Shown piece after piece: positions 8,730 to 17,926 of a stretch of 64,000 nt of DNA. The position numbers and the translations under genes were made by a program. Location of the stretch: NCBI GenBank assembly GCA_040219275.1, contig JAVJSU010000066.1, positions 1 through 64,000 of the forward strand, given 5' to 3'. Each line of letters starts with the position of its first letter. Position 1 is the stretch's first letter. Source of the DNA: JAVJSU01 sp040219275. Its GTDB lineage: Bacteria > Chloroflexota > Anaerolineae > Aggregatilineales > Phototrophicaceae. Below the pieces are notes generated by a model that saw only the letters and a program-made list of their open reading frames with translations, had not been told where the DNA came from and did no database searches.

Positions 8730-10301
8730 TTATTCGCCGCTAGGATAGGCGTAGATGGTGTCGAATTTCTCGCCGACACGGTAGGTCACGCCTTCGATGC
8801 CGGTGCGATAAACAATCGGGAAGAGTTGCTCGTGCAAGTAAATCCATGGCGCGTCGTTCCAGATGATCGTCTGTGCCTGACACAACAGATCAGCGCGGAC
8901 ATCAGGATCAATCTCACGGAAGGCTTGATCGATCAAGGCGCTGGCTTCTTCGTTATTGTAATAGGCTGTGTTCAACCCGCGTGGTGAAGCCTGACTCGCA
9001 TGATTGATGAAGAACATCCCCAATGCGGCATCTGCGGCGGGCGGTGCGAAGCCAAGAATGTGCAGGTCTAGCGTTTGGGCTTCTGCTGGAACGAACAGGC
9101 TACCGACATACGCACCATAATCGCTGGTGGTGGGTTCTGCGGTGATGCCTACCTGACCGAGATACAACCCGATGGCTTCCGCAACCTGAAAGTCTTGCAA
9201 GAAGCGTCCGGTGGGCGAGGAGAAGTTGATCGTGATTTCACCCACACCCGCTTCGTCAAGCAATTCACGGGCGCGATCCGGGTCATAATCATAACCACCG
9301 ACATCGCAATGCCCGAAGTTCTGCGCCGCGACGGGTGACGTGAGTGGCGTTGCCGCACCATACAGCAGGCTATCGGCAATTGCGGCAGAATCTACCGCGT
9401 AATTCAATGCCTGACGCACACGCACATCGGTGAAGATGCCGTCTACATCCTGTGTGTTGATGGCGGCATAGACCACACGACCACTCGGCGCGATCAAGAC
9501 CTGAACATCTTCGTTGGCTTCCAGGTCAGGCAGATCAGAGACAGGCGGGAGCAATGCCATATCGGCTTGTCCGGCGAGGAGCAAACTTTCCCGCGTGGCG
9601 GCTTCTGGCACGAATAAGAATTCTACCGTGTCATAGTACGGGGCTTCTCCCCAATAGTCTTCGTAACGGGTGAGTGTCATGCCTTCCGGTGACAAGTCAC
9701 TGAGGACATACGGACCGGTGCCGATGGGGTTGATGTACGAGCCGCCTTCGCCGGAAACATTGCCAAAATTATCGACTGAGTCCGGTGATATGGCGCTGTA
9801 GCCGGTAAAGACAAAATTCGCCAATAGGAGTTGTGCGCTAAATTCGCTGGTTACGGCAATCGTGTTTTCGTCGATGACATCAATACTTGCCATCAGTTGA
9901 TTGTTGAACGGGTTGGGGGCACGCACATTTTCATCGAACCAGCGATTCAGGCTGAACGCCATCGCATCGGCGTTGAAGGGTGTACCATCGTGGAAGGTCA
10001 CGCCCTGACGCAAATTAAACGTGACGGTGCGTCCGTCTTCGCTAATGTCCCACGATTCCGCCAGACCGGGCAGAAAATCACCATCCGCGTTGGTCATGAC
10101 GAGCGGCTGAATGACGTAATCCATCATATTGGCGACTAACCCTGTCATGGTGGTTGGCTCTAAATCGCGGACAGAGATGCCCAGCGCAATGGTAAAGGTG
10201 CGGTCTTCGTCATCCTGTGCGCTAACACCGAATGCCATGCTTAAAACGAGTATGCTAAATATAAATAATCCAACGATCTGCAACCGGCGCGATACTTTCA
10301 T
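8730..10301 (-). CDS. Peptide ABC transporter substrate-binding protein (SBP family 5)
   Basis: 523-residue exported binding protein. N-terminal signal peptide (KVSRR then a hydrophobic core, cleavage likely after VSAQ near residue 29). DGRTVTFNLRQGVTFHDGTPF near residue 95 is the SBP_bac_5 hallmark. The family binds di- and oligopeptides, but also nickel or glycosides, so the ligand is unknown. GGAG ribosome site upstream of ATG. First gene of the group with dppB and dppC. Confidence 0.9.
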   Translation of the reverse strand: MKVSRRLQIVGLFIFSILVLSMAFGVSAQDDEDRTFTIALGISVRDLEPTTMTGLVANMMDYVIQPLVMTNADGDFLPGLAESWDISEDGRTVTFNLRQGVTFHDGTPFNADAMAFSLNRWFDENVRAPNPFNNQLMASIDVIDENTIAVTSEFSAQLLLANFVFTGYSAISPDSVDNFGNVSGEGGSYINPIGTGPYVLSDLSPEGMTLTRYEDYWGEAPYYDTVEFLFVPEAATRESLLLAGQADMALLPPVSDLPDLEANEDVQVLIAPSGRVVYAAINTQDVDGIFTDVRVRQALNYAVDSAAIADSLLYGAATPLTSPVAAQNFGHCDVGGYDYDPDRARELLDEAGVGEITINFSSPTGRFLQDFQVAEAIGLYLGQVGITAEPTTSDYGAYVGSLFVPAEAQTLDLHILGFAPPAADAALGMFFINHASQASPRGLNTAYYNNEEASALIDQAFREIDPDVRADLLCQAQTIIWNDAPWIYLHEQLFPIVYRTGIEGVTYRVGEKFDTIYAYPSGE

Positions 10302-10724
10302 GTTTTACTCCATCCCTCGTAAATTAAAAGTGAGCGTGCTATTTTCCCGCGTAGCATTCGGAATAATCCTACGTGGTGGAAAACCAATGAAATTTAGCTA
10401 GCAACTATCAGGTTGATGAGCGATGATGGCAACTGCGCGCTGGAATTTGGACTGTGTCAGTTAGAAAATTGTAAAAAGTGTTGCTTTAACAATAAGTTCA
10501 TGATAACACAAAGCACGTAACCCGATCCTTAATTATTCCAGAAAAAAAGCGAATTTACGATCAAATTGTATTTATTCATCACTTTGTTATAATGTACCTA
10601 CATTTGATGTTTAATGCTATCTCAAAAACACGCTTTGTCAAATAATTCGCGTTAAACAACATCGCCCCGGCGAACATCCTTTGTAAATGTAGTTGATTAA
10701 TGAATTGTATGGGAGCATCCATTT
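10302..10724. other. Intergenic region between divergent transcription units
   Basis: 423 nt, AT-rich, separating the minus-strand peptide importer from the plus-strand DUF1838 operon. It holds the promoter at 10566-10593. No convincing small gene or long repeat seen. Confidence 0.6.
10566..10593 (+). promoter_or_regulatory. Sigma-70-type promoter of the DUF1838 operon
   Basis: TTGTAT (10566-10571), 16-nt spacer, TATAAT (10588-10593). Transcription would start near 10600, leaving a 5' leader of about 125 nt before ATG 10725. The leader shows no riboswitch that I recognise. Confidence 0.6.
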
Positions 10725-11522
10725 ATGAGCGACTTAACCCCGCGTGACCATTTACACCGTTTCCTTAAAACAAGAGGTGACTTAAACGGAGAGGACTCGG
10801 TCTTCTGGTGGAAGGGCAATATTTATAGTTTCATCCCCGGTCAGGCGAGCAAAAAATTATTTCAGTTTGAGGGGTATAACATCTCTCGTATCGAAGAAAT
10901 CGAAGGTGGCTACCGTATGATTACGCGGGAAGCCTCGTTTTACAAAGACCCGGAGAGTGGTGACATTCTCGAACATTGGCATAATCCGCTTAACGGGCGT
11001 GATGTTGAAGTGGTGCATGTGTGGAATGATCCGGTCAATCAGGTCATGATGGAACACAGCGAACAGCGCGGAGCGTTCATGATGCCTACGGAAGACCTGC
11101 AAAACGGGATGTCCTGCCTCTATTTTGATGTGTTGTTGGCATATCCGTCGCCCCTGCCACGCGCCGAATACCCGCTATATTCACAGGCAGACTTGTATCA
11201 GGGGGGCGAGTTGTTCCAATTCTTCGTCAGTAATGATGAATTAGAGGATACCAGCTTAACGTCCATCGCCTGTAGCAATTCATGGACGCGGGTAGCATCG
11301 TGGGTGCCGTTTATGGAAATGGGCGATCATGCGGGCAATTTGCTCTATCAATGTCGCGGGTCGAAACTCGGCGGGTTTGAAACGTTACCACAATACATGC
11401 AGGATTATGTGATGGCGAAGCAACCGAAATATGCCGAAGCGCCGAAGGAATTTGTTCAGCCTAACGAAACCAGCTGGACATACTTCAAGAAACATTTAGC
11501 TGACCGTAGCGCAAAGGTTTAA
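10725..11522 (+). CDS. DUF1838 family protein
   Basis: 265 residues, no signal peptide or membrane segment. Recognised as DUF1838 from the pattern WWKGNIYSFIPG, FEGYNISR, the acid/His-rich strand EHWHNPLNGRDVEVVHVWNDPVN (about residues 87-109) and a C-terminal YFKKHLA segment. The family is a soluble beta-rich domain of unknown function, often next to catabolic genes. GGGAG lies about 10 nt upstream. First gene of the operon and four bases from the SnoaL-like gene. Confidence 0.8.
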   Translation: MSDLTPRDHLHRFLKTRGDLNGEDSVFWWKGNIYSFIPGQASKKLFQFEGYNISRIEEIEGGYRMITREASFYKDPESGDILEHWHNPLNGRDVEVVHVWNDPVNQVMMEHSEQRGAFMMPTEDLQNGMSCLYFDVLLAYPSPLPRAEYPLYSQADLYQGGELFQFFVSNDELEDTSLTSIACSNSWTRVASWVPFMEMGDHAGNLLYQCRGSKLGGFETLPQYMQDYVMAKQPKYAEAPKEFVQPNETSWTYFKKHLADRSAKV

Positions 11523-11525
11523 CTG

Positions 11526-11906
11526 ATGGCGATCTCTACAGTAGAGCAGATCGGCAGGCAAGCCTTTGAGCATTTCCGGCAGGGGCTGGCGACGGGCGAA
11601 TGGGTGGCGTTTCTGGACATGCTGACGGATGATTTCACATTAACCTTTCCAAAAGGCAAATTCGCGGGGACGCATCACGGCAAGGACAAGGCGACGGAAT
11701 TTTTCGGCTTCGTGCGGAAAGCCTATCCGGAAGGCTTGTTCATCACCAATCTTCAAACCGTCGCAGTGGGTGAAAACACGGTCATGTTTGAATTTCAGGA
11801 CGAGGGCAAACTCTTCGATCAGCCGTATCAGGGGCGGGTCGTTATCGCGCTTGATGTCCGTGGAGATAAAATCAGCGGGTATCGTGAATATTTCGGGATG
11901 GAATAA
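11526..11906 (+). CDS. SnoaL-like / NTF2-fold protein
   Basis: 126 residues with the NTF2-like layout: long N-terminal helix (EQIGRQAFEHFRQGLATGEW), FLDMLTDDFTLTFP, GTHHGKDKATEFF and a closing beta-sheet ending SGYREYFGME. Proteins of this cone-shaped fold include isomerases, cyclases and dehydratases acting on small hydrophobic molecules. Start lies 3 nt after the DUF1838 stop, so translation is coupled. Substrate unknown. Confidence 0.8.
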   Translation: MAISTVEQIGRQAFEHFRQGLATGEWVAFLDMLTDDFTLTFPKGKFAGTHHGKDKATEFFGFVRKAYPEGLFITNLQTVAVGENTVMFEFQDEGKLFDQPYQGRVVIALDVRGDKISGYREYFGME

Positions 11907-12096
11907 ATCACTCGATGTTACGCAGTTTTGATCTCTTTCGAGAATTTTCTGCGATGAGCTAAAACCTCATCGCTAGTTGATCGTTAAAACCCACTCTTGA
12001 TGAGTAAATATTTAATCGGGTAATTGGTTGGTAAGGACGCAATATTGTGTATTGATGAAGTAATTCGATAACAATTAGGCGGGCGACTCGTTTTTC

Positions 12097-12121
12097 GTAG
12101 GGGCGAACTGCCAGTTCGCCC
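12097..12121. repeat. Palindromic dispersed repeat, copy 1
   Basis: GTAG followed by GGGCGAACTG, one base, and CAGTTCGCCC, a perfect 10+1+10 palindrome. Related copies with the same GTAGGGGCGA edge lie at 13922-13946 and 54056-54126. The sequence can form a stable hairpin in RNA. Confidence 0.75.
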
Positions 12122-12157
12122 ATCGCAGATTGTCTATTTATTTTATCAACCATCAAA

Positions 12158-12230
12158 AGTGGGCTATTTTCGCCGGGCGTTCGTTCAGACCAGCCTGCTT
12201 CAGCGATAGTTTTACACCGGTACTCAGCAC
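12158..12230. repeat. Dispersed repeat related to 61047-61185
   Basis: Contains GTGGGCTAT, AGCCTGCTTCAGC and GTTTTACACC in the same order as the longer copy at 61096-61150. The inner part differs. Non-coding; function unknown. Confidence 0.55.
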
Positions 12231-12252
12231 GGACTTAAAAAGGAATTTTTAC

Positions 12253-13263
12253 ATGGCACAACATGCAATCGGTGGGGTTTATGAGCTTGGCATCGGCACG
12301 CGGGATGCGCTCAAAGATGTGCATTACTGGCAACAATTCGGGTATCATGTGCTGGATGTCGGCGATCTGAGCGCGGCAGATGCAGAAAGCCTATATGACG
12401 TAAAATCGGCGTTACGTTCGGTGCGTTTGGGGCATCAGGATGCGGATCATGGACTGGTGCGCTTGATGCAATGGGACACACCCACCAACGACGGGCTAGG
12501 TCTCGCGCCGATGCGGGTACGGGGCAATCGTTGGAGCGCCGCGCTGGTCGAAGATATGTATAACGTCGTCAATCACACCGAAGATGCGATTGCGGCGGGC
12601 AATCCGATGTTTTATATTGCGCCCATTCGTCAGCAGATTTACTCTGCGGGTGCGGGTCGCCCGTTTCTAGATCAATGGGTGGGTGTGCGGGAAACATTCG
12701 TCTTTCAGCCGACTACGCGCCAGATGCTATTTGAGCGTTTCGGCTATAGCATCCCCGACTACGGCAAAGTGAATCCGAACGCCCACTTCAAATGCAGTCA
12801 GATTACGCATTTCGGGCTGGTGGTGCAGGGCGGCGACGAGATCATCGACTTTTACGAGGAGGCGCTCGGTTTGTTGCGGGCACGAGATCATCTAATTTCG
12901 CCCTATGAGAAGGTGAAAGACGGCGCGAATGTCTTCCAATTGCAGGAGGGCGATAGCTACATTTGCACCGATTACGACGATCCTCGCTCCAGCGCATCAG
13001 ATTTTATGGCGGCACGCAGTGGACGGCTCAAGATTATCCGTTACGATACGGACGAAAACTTGCCGGATATGCACGCAGAGTCGCGTCCGGGAGCGTTGGG
13101 ATATGCACTCTATACCTATCGTGTGCGTGACATAGACAGCTATCATGCGCGGGTGAGTGGCAGTACGGCGACGGATGTCACGCCGATGATGAGCAACGAA
13201 TTTGGCGAACGGTCATTCTCATTTATCGCACCGGATGGCTACTTCTGGACGCTGGTGGGGTAA
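12253..13263 (+). CDS. VOC-superfamily (glyoxalase/dioxygenase-like) protein, two-domain
   Basis: 336 residues with paired VOC modules: the first begins GGVYELGIGTRDALKDVHYWQQFGYHV, the second near residue 182 (SQITHFGLVVQGGDEIIDFYEEALGL) and ends APDGYFWTLVG. The VOC fold covers ring-cleaving dioxygenases, glyoxalases and resistance proteins; the fully canonical His-His-Glu metal triad is not clear here. ATG 12253 with an AAGGA site 6-8 nt upstream is chosen over an upstream frame that runs through repeat DNA. Part of the catabolic-looking operon. Confidence 0.75.
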   Translation: MAQHAIGGVYELGIGTRDALKDVHYWQQFGYHVLDVGDLSAADAESLYDVKSALRSVRLGHQDADHGLVRLMQWDTPTNDGLGLAPMRVRGNRWSAALVEDMYNVVNHTEDAIAAGNPMFYIAPIRQQIYSAGAGRPFLDQWVGVRETFVFQPTTRQMLFERFGYSIPDYGKVNPNAHFKCSQITHFGLVVQGGDEIIDFYEEALGLLRARDHLISPYEKVKDGANVFQLQEGDSYICTDYDDPRSSASDFMAARSGRLKIIRYDTDENLPDMHAESRPGALGYALYTYRVRDIDSYHARVSGSTATDVTPMMSNEFGERSFSFIAPDGYFWTLVG

Positions 13264-13329
13264 GCGCAACATGGCAATCTTGATCTTAACTTATGGCGTT
13301 ATTTTAACGGTTTAGCGAGGAAAATAAAT

Positions 13330-13890
13330 ATGACGACAGCATCTGAATTTATGGCGGAACTTTTCGGCGCACAATCGCGCGGTGTACATGGTGAATTGGA
13401 TGAAGTGGCGGATGATCTGCTGAACTGGCAACCGGATTCACAGGCGAACAGCATCGCCGTGACCGTCTGGCATTTTAGCCGCGTCGCTGATCTGGTGGTG
13501 AACAGTGTCTTTCATGGCAAACCGGCAGACGATCAATTCTGGTTTACAGGCGGCTACGCGGAAAAATATGATTATAACCCGCTCGGCAAAGGCGCGAATG
13601 GCTGGGGCGCACTGACCGGATTTTCCATCGAAGAGATGCAGGCGATCCCCAAAATAAGCGGTGATGATTTGCTGAATTATTTCGATATGACCTTTGGGGC
13701 GTTGCAGGAGCACATTGAAGGTATGTCCGAAGCAGAGTTCGATGCACCCATTTCCGGCGCAGGGGCAGAGCGCAGCGCCTACTATTGGTCGCGGATCGTG
13801 ATTATTGATGCGACCCGCCACATGGGGGAAATTTCTGCTATTAAGGCGATGTACAGGCGCAAGTTCAATCCGATTGATGCGGCGGGGTAG
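13330..13890 (+). CDS. DinB-like four-helix protein
   Basis: 186 residues. Helical throughout, with VWHFSRVADL (His near 46) and TRHMGEISAIK (His near 161) in the positions of the DinB/YfiT metal-binding His residues. The superfamily contains thiol transferases (bacillithiol, mycothiol) and isomerases such as maleylpyruvate isomerase, which would fit a catabolic operon. GAGG precedes the ATG. Specific role unknown. Confidence 0.75.
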   Translation: MTTASEFMAELFGAQSRGVHGELDEVADDLLNWQPDSQANSIAVTVWHFSRVADLVVNSVFHGKPADDQFWFTGGYAEKYDYNPLGKGANGWGALTGFSIEEMQAIPKISGDDLLNYFDMTFGALQEHIEGMSEAEFDAPISGAGAERSAYYWSRIVIIDATRHMGEISAIKAMYRRKFNPIDAAG

Positions 13891-13921
13891 GAACGTCTGA
13901 TGAGCGCGTGACTTGGGGATT

Positions 13922-13946
13922 GGGCGACCTAGCAGGTCTCCCCTAC
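13922..13946. repeat. Palindromic dispersed repeat, copy 2
   Basis: GGGCGACCT, AGC, then AGGTCTCCC and CTAC: an imperfect palindrome with the same edge as copies 1 and 3 but inverted. It lies between the DinB-like and ABM genes, just ahead of the ABM ribosome site. Confidence 0.65.
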
Positions 13947-13966
13947 ACGGTCTGGAGTTAATAAAG

Positions 13967-14266
13967 ATGATCGTATTACGAGCGTGTTTGACGATTGACC
14001 CTGCCGGTCGCGAGATATTCCTCTCTGCGTTACGTGAATTTGTCGACCACTCACGGGCAGAAACGGACTGTCTAACGTTTGATGTTGGCGAAGATGTTCA
14101 TGCCCTGAATCGCTTTATTGTGCTGGAAGTGTGGGCGACTCATGCCGCGCTCGATCAACATGAAAAATCTTCCCACGTCGCCACATTTAAGGCGAAAATC
14201 GGCACATTGGTCACGGAGCGGGAAACAACGCAGGTCTATACAGTTAACAATGTAAGCACTTTATAA
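13967..14266 (+). CDS. Antibiotic biosynthesis monooxygenase (ABM) domain protein
   Basis: 99-residue single ABM ferredoxin-like domain: MIVLRACLTIDPAGREIFLSAL, DHSRAETDCLTFDVGED, then FIVLEVWATHAALDQHEKSSH. Relatives act as quinol or small-aromatic monooxygenases, or as signal-stress proteins. ATG 13967 follows a GGAG at 13953 and matches the usual start; the longer frame runs through repeat copy 2. Confidence 0.85.
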   Translation: MIVLRACLTIDPAGREIFLSALREFVDHSRAETDCLTFDVGEDVHALNRFIVLEVWATHAALDQHEKSSHVATFKAKIGTLVTERETTQVYTVNNVSTL

Positions 14267-14288
14267 GGTTAAACGAAAGCGGATCCAC

Positions 14289-15314
14289 ATGGAACAGAGC
14301 GTGTATCGGGCATTGGCGCTACAGGTGAGATGTCAGGCGGTCAATGGACTGTCAGAAAGTGAAGCCCGCCCGCGCATCATGGCGCACATTAAGCGGATTG
14401 GCGGGCAATTAAGCGCAAGTAAGGCATTCATCGGTGACGACGTGAAATTAGTCGTGTTGCCGGAATATTTCTTGACGAGCTTTCCGGCACGGGAGAGCAT
14501 CGCCGAGTGGCAATCTATCGCCTGTTTGAGCGTGGACGGTGCAGAATATGAGGCGCTTGGTAAGCTCGCACAGGACAACGGCGTGTATTTATCCGGCAAT
14601 GTGTATGAGCTGGACAAGCATTTCCCCGATCTCTATTTTCAGACCTCGTTTTGTATCGCCCCTTACGGTGATGTTGTGTTGCGCTATCGTCGATTAAACT
14701 CGATGTTCGCGCCCACCCCGCATGATGTGTGGGATAAATACCTCGATATTTATGGTTTGGATGGCGTGTTTCCGGTGGCGAAGACCGACATTGGCAGGCT
14801 GGCGGCGGTGGCTTCAGAGGAAATCCTCTATCCAGAAATCACGCGCTGTATGGTCTTGCGTGGCGCGGAAGTTATCCTGCATTCGTCCTCAGAGGCGAGT
14901 AGTGATTTGATGACGCAAAAAGAAATCGCCAAAGTTGCGCGGGCAATTGAAAGCATGGCGTATGTGGTCTCGGCAAATTCTGGCGGGATTGATGGCATCA
15001 ACTTGCCGGGGGATTCCACCAACGGACACTCGACGATTATTGATCCGCACGGGCATATTCTGGCGCAGGCGGCGCAGGGCGAAACGATTGTCGCCAATGC
15101 GGAAATTGATCTTGAGTTATTGCGTCGTAACCGTCGCCGTCCGGGGATGAGCAATTATCTCGCCCGTCAACGTTTAGAGGTTTTCGCACAGACCTATACC
15201 GATACCCATTTTTATCCCGCCAACACGCTTAAAGATGGCATCAAAGATAAGAGTCAATTTACCGCCACGCAAAAGGCAGTTATCCAGAAACTCAGCGACG
15301 ACGGGATCATTTAA
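14289..15314 (+). CDS. Nitrilase-superfamily homologue with altered catalytic residues
   Basis: 341 residues with the carbon-nitrogen hydrolase fold. VVLPEYF carries the expected Glu59. The usual catalytic Lys in L-YRK-HL is Arg (LRYRRLN, residue 134-135), and the ICYD-FPE cysteine position reads VASEEILYPE, giving Ser176 instead of Cys. RGAEVILHSSSE and the SANSGG region are otherwise typical. Either it is a subfamily with different chemistry or a non-catalytic binding protein. Fourth to sixth gene of the operon, 22 nt after ABM. Confidence 0.8.
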   Translation: MEQSVYRALALQVRCQAVNGLSESEARPRIMAHIKRIGGQLSASKAFIGDDVKLVVLPEYFLTSFPARESIAEWQSIACLSVDGAEYEALGKLAQDNGVYLSGNVYELDKHFPDLYFQTSFCIAPYGDVVLRYRRLNSMFAPTPHDVWDKYLDIYGLDGVFPVAKTDIGRLAAVASEEILYPEITRCMVLRGAEVILHSSSEASSDLMTQKEIAKVARAIESMAYVVSANSGGIDGINLPGDSTNGHSTIIDPHGHILAQAAQGETIVANAEIDLELLRRNRRRPGMSNYLARQRLEVFAQTYTDTHFYPANTLKDGIKDKSQFTATQKAVIQKLSDDGII

Positions 15315-15387
15315 TCGCTGTGAATTGCGTCTGAGGCATGATTGGTTATAGACTCAGGCTAATCAATTTGTGAGTGAGGTAGACGCT

Positions 15388-15975
15388 ATGGTTATTCCAA
15401 CCATTAATCGCATGACCGTCGAAGAATTTGAGGCGTTCGCCTTCGCGCCGGAAAACGTCGATAGAGACTATGAGTTTATCGCGGGGGAGATCATTGAAGT
15501 GGAATCCAACTACGAATCGTCTGAAACTGCCGCCAATATTCTGGTCGAAGTCGGGTCTTTTGTACGTAAAAATAAGCTCGGTCGGGTATCAGGTGCTGAT
15601 GGAGGCTTCAAAATTGGCGATGAGCGCTACATACCGGATGTCGCCTATATTTCATTTAAGAAAATGCCCGATCCATCGCGGCAAGCCTATCTGGATGTTC
15701 CGCCGGATTTAGCAGTCGAAGTGCTTTCACCGGGTAATGACCCTGATGAGATGAGCACCAAAATTGTGAATTATCTACGGGCAGGTGTGGTAGTGTGGTT
15801 ATTCAGCCCGGAAAAACGCAAAGCGACTGTCTATGTCCCCGATGCTGAACCGCAACCCTACACGATAGATCAGACGATAGAGGGTGGCGCGATATTGCCC
15901 GGATTTACCCTCGCGTTGAAAGATGTTTTCCCTGAAATAACGGACGATAAGTCGTCTACAGAAGGTGACGCATGA
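15388..15975 (+). CDS. Uma2 family (DUF820) putative nuclease
   Basis: 195 residues, PD-(D/E)XK-like fold: DYEFIAGEIIEVE, RYIPDVAYIS with the Asp, PDLAVEVLSPGN with the Glu, and AGVVVWLFSPEKRKATVY. Uma2 genes are numerous in Chloroflexota and cyanobacteria; function is not established. ATG 15388 with GAGG upstream is preferred over GTG 15370. Its stop overlaps the ALDH start as ATGA, so it is translated with the operon. Confidence 0.85.
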   Translation: MVIPTINRMTVEEFEAFAFAPENVDRDYEFIAGEIIEVESNYESSETAANILVEVGSFVRKNKLGRVSGADGGFKIGDERYIPDVAYISFKKMPDPSRQAYLDVPPDLAVEVLSPGNDPDEMSTKIVNYLRAGVVVWLFSPEKRKATVYVPDAEPQPYTIDQTIEGGAILPGFTLALKDVFPEITDDKSSTEGDA

Positions 15976-17390
15976 CAGAAAACATTCCCATTCGTAACCC
16001 GCGCAGTGGCGAAATTGACGGTCACATCACCCCGCCGACGAGCGATGAACTTGACGCATTGACCGCCCGTTTACGAAAAGGTCAGTCGGCGTGGCTGGCG
16101 TATGGGGTGGCGGGGCGGGTGGAGGTGATGCAACGCTGGAAAACCGCGCTTGCCAATCATAAAGAAGCGTTGGTTTCCGCCCTGACCACCGACACCGGAC
16201 GAGCGCGTGAATCCGGCATCGAAGTGGACGCGATTATGGGCATGATTGACCGCTGGTGTCATCACGCGCCGTCATTGCTGGCGGAAGGCGAGGGTGAACG
16301 GGCGAGTATCCCTTTTTTGCACGTCAAACCGCAATATGTGCCGTATGCGCTGGTCGGTGTGATTAGCCCGTGGAATTTCCCGCTATTGCTTTCGTTGATT
16401 GATGCGATTCCGGCGTTGATGGCGGGCTGTGCGGTGCTGATTAAACCGAGCGAAGTCACGCCACGTTTTGTCGACCCCCTGCGAGAAGCGATTGACTCCG
16501 TGCCGGAATTGGCGGCTGTGCTGGCATACGTCACGGGCGCGGGCGAAACAGGCTCTGCGCTGATTGATCGTGTTGATCTGGTGTGCTTCACCGGTAGCGT
16601 GGCGACAGGGCGCAAAGTCGGCGAGGCATGTGCGCGGAATTTCATCCCCGCATTTCTCGAATTGGGCGGTAAAGACCCCGCACTGGTGCTGGATTCCGCT
16701 GATGTCGATTATGCAAGTTCGGCGATTTTGTGGGGCGCGACCTCCAACGCGGGGCAGGCGTGCCAATCCATCGAGCGCGTCTATGTGGCGGAAAATATCT
16801 ACGACGCGTTTGTTGAAAAATTGACCTCCAAAGCCAATAAGCTCAAGCTCATCCCTGAAGGTGGACCGATTGGACCGATCATCGCGGAACGGCAAATTCG
16901 CATTCTTGAAGATCATCTGGCGGACGCGTTGAGTAAAGGTGCACAGGCAGTAACGGGTGGCGCAGTCGAAATTGTCGACGGAGGGGCGTATTGCCGTCCA
17001 ACCGTGCTGGTGAATGTTGACCATACGATGAAGGTGATGACAGAAGAGACTTTCGGCGCGATTATTCCTGTGATGAAATTTAGCACACCGGAAGAAGGCA
17101 TCCATCTCGCCAATGATACGACCTTTGGACTGAGTGCGGCGGTATTCGCGGGTACGAATGACGAAGCCGAAGCCGTCGGGCGCAGATTAGACGCGGGCGG
17201 GGTGAGCATCAATGACGCGTCGCTAACGGCGATGAATAGCGATGGCGAAAAGCAATCGTTCAAACTGTCTGGCTTGGGTGGGTCGCGTATGGGCATCGCG
17301 TCCATTCAGCGCTTCTTCCGCAAAAAGGCGCTCATTATCAAAAATGGCAACATGAACGATCCGTGGTGGTTTTCGGAATTGAATGATTGA
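15972..17390 (+). CDS. NAD(P)-dependent aldehyde dehydrogenase
   Basis: 472 residues of the ALDH superfamily. SPWNFP with Asn135, FTGSVATG (residues 206-213), LELGGKDP with general-base Glu230 and GQACQSIERV with nucleophile Cys264. Oxidises an aldehyde intermediate, presumably one made by this operon. Start overlaps the Uma2 stop. The closing 20 residues (MNDPWWFSELND) are unusual, but the core is complete. Confidence 0.92.
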   Translation: MTENIPIRNPRSGEIDGHITPPTSDELDALTARLRKGQSAWLAYGVAGRVEVMQRWKTALANHKEALVSALTTDTGRARESGIEVDAIMGMIDRWCHHAPSLLAEGEGERASIPFLHVKPQYVPYALVGVISPWNFPLLLSLIDAIPALMAGCAVLIKPSEVTPRFVDPLREAIDSVPELAAVLAYVTGAGETGSALIDRVDLVCFTGSVATGRKVGEACARNFIPAFLELGGKDPALVLDSADVDYASSAILWGATSNAGQACQSIERVYVAENIYDAFVEKLTSKANKLKLIPEGGPIGPIIAERQIRILEDHLADALSKGAQAVTGGAVEIVDGGAYCRPTVLVNVDHTMKVMTEETFGAIIPVMKFSTPEEGIHLANDTTFGLSAAVFAGTNDEAEAVGRRLDAGGVSINDASLTAMNSDGEKQSFKLSGLGGSRMGIASIQRFFRKKALIIKNGNMNDPWWFSELND

Positions 17391-17434
17391 GATTGGTAAA
17401 GAAATTCGTTACAAAGACACAGAGGAATTTAAAG

Positions 17435-17926
17435 ATGACGACGAAAGTATTTGAAAAGTCGGTGATGCCCGTTTTAGCGCGGCATGAGGGCGATTGGTAC
17501 GGCGTGTATGTGCATGTTGATGCGAACGGCAACGAGGTTGATCGCCATTATTCGCATTTGATCTCAGTGTATCCGCAGGATGGCTCGTGTAATTATCATC
17601 AGACCAATCGGTATGGCTGGGAAAACGGTCAATTTGAAGAGCACCTCTTCCCCGGCAATTACGACGCAGAAAACAACCGCATCATCTTCGACACCGAGCG
17701 CATCTGGGGCTGGGCGCGGGAAATTGACGAGCGCCATGTGCAATTGCAATTCACCTATAAAGACGGCAACGACAAATATGTGTATGAATTCGTCCACCTG
17801 AGCGACGACGGGCAAAATCGCACCCGCATGTGGCACTGGTACAACGAAGACGGTGAAGTCTATAAGCGCACCCTGATTAAAGAATCCAGAGTAAAGACGG
17901 ATGCTCATGCAAAACTCAACCTCTGA
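17435..17926 (+). CDS. Calycin-like protein, tandem paralogue 1
   Basis: 163 residues, not confidently assigned; perhaps near DUF3598/lipocalin-like proteins. Repeated beta-strands with HEGDWYGVYVHVD, DTERIWGWA and VHLSDDGQNRTRMWHW. About half its residues match the next gene. GAGG before ATG 17435 supports this start rather than the TTG at 17387. A calycin barrel would suit binding of a small hydrophobic ligand. Confidence 0.7.
   Translation: MTTKVFEKSVMPVLARHEGDWYGVYVHVDANGNEVDRHYSHLISVYPQDGSCNYHQTNRYGWENGQFEEHLFPGNYDAENNRIIFDTERIWGWAREIDERHVQLQFTYKDGNDKYVYEFVHLSDDGQNRTRMWHWYNEDGEVYKRTLIKESRVKTDAHAKLNL

Larger units (their letters stand above)
11907..12252. other. Intergenic region with dispersed repeats
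   Basis: 346 nt between two genes of the same operon. It contains the perfect palindrome at 12101-12121 and, from about 12161, a sequence related to the repeat near 61047. No gene is supported; the 5' part of the long frame starting at 12130 is repeat sequence, not coding. Confidence 0.6.

Noticed and set aside
12130..12252. N-terminal extension of the VOC protein from 12130
   Set aside because: This segment is made of dispersed repeat sequence and lacks VOC similarity; ATG 12253 has a good ribosome site.
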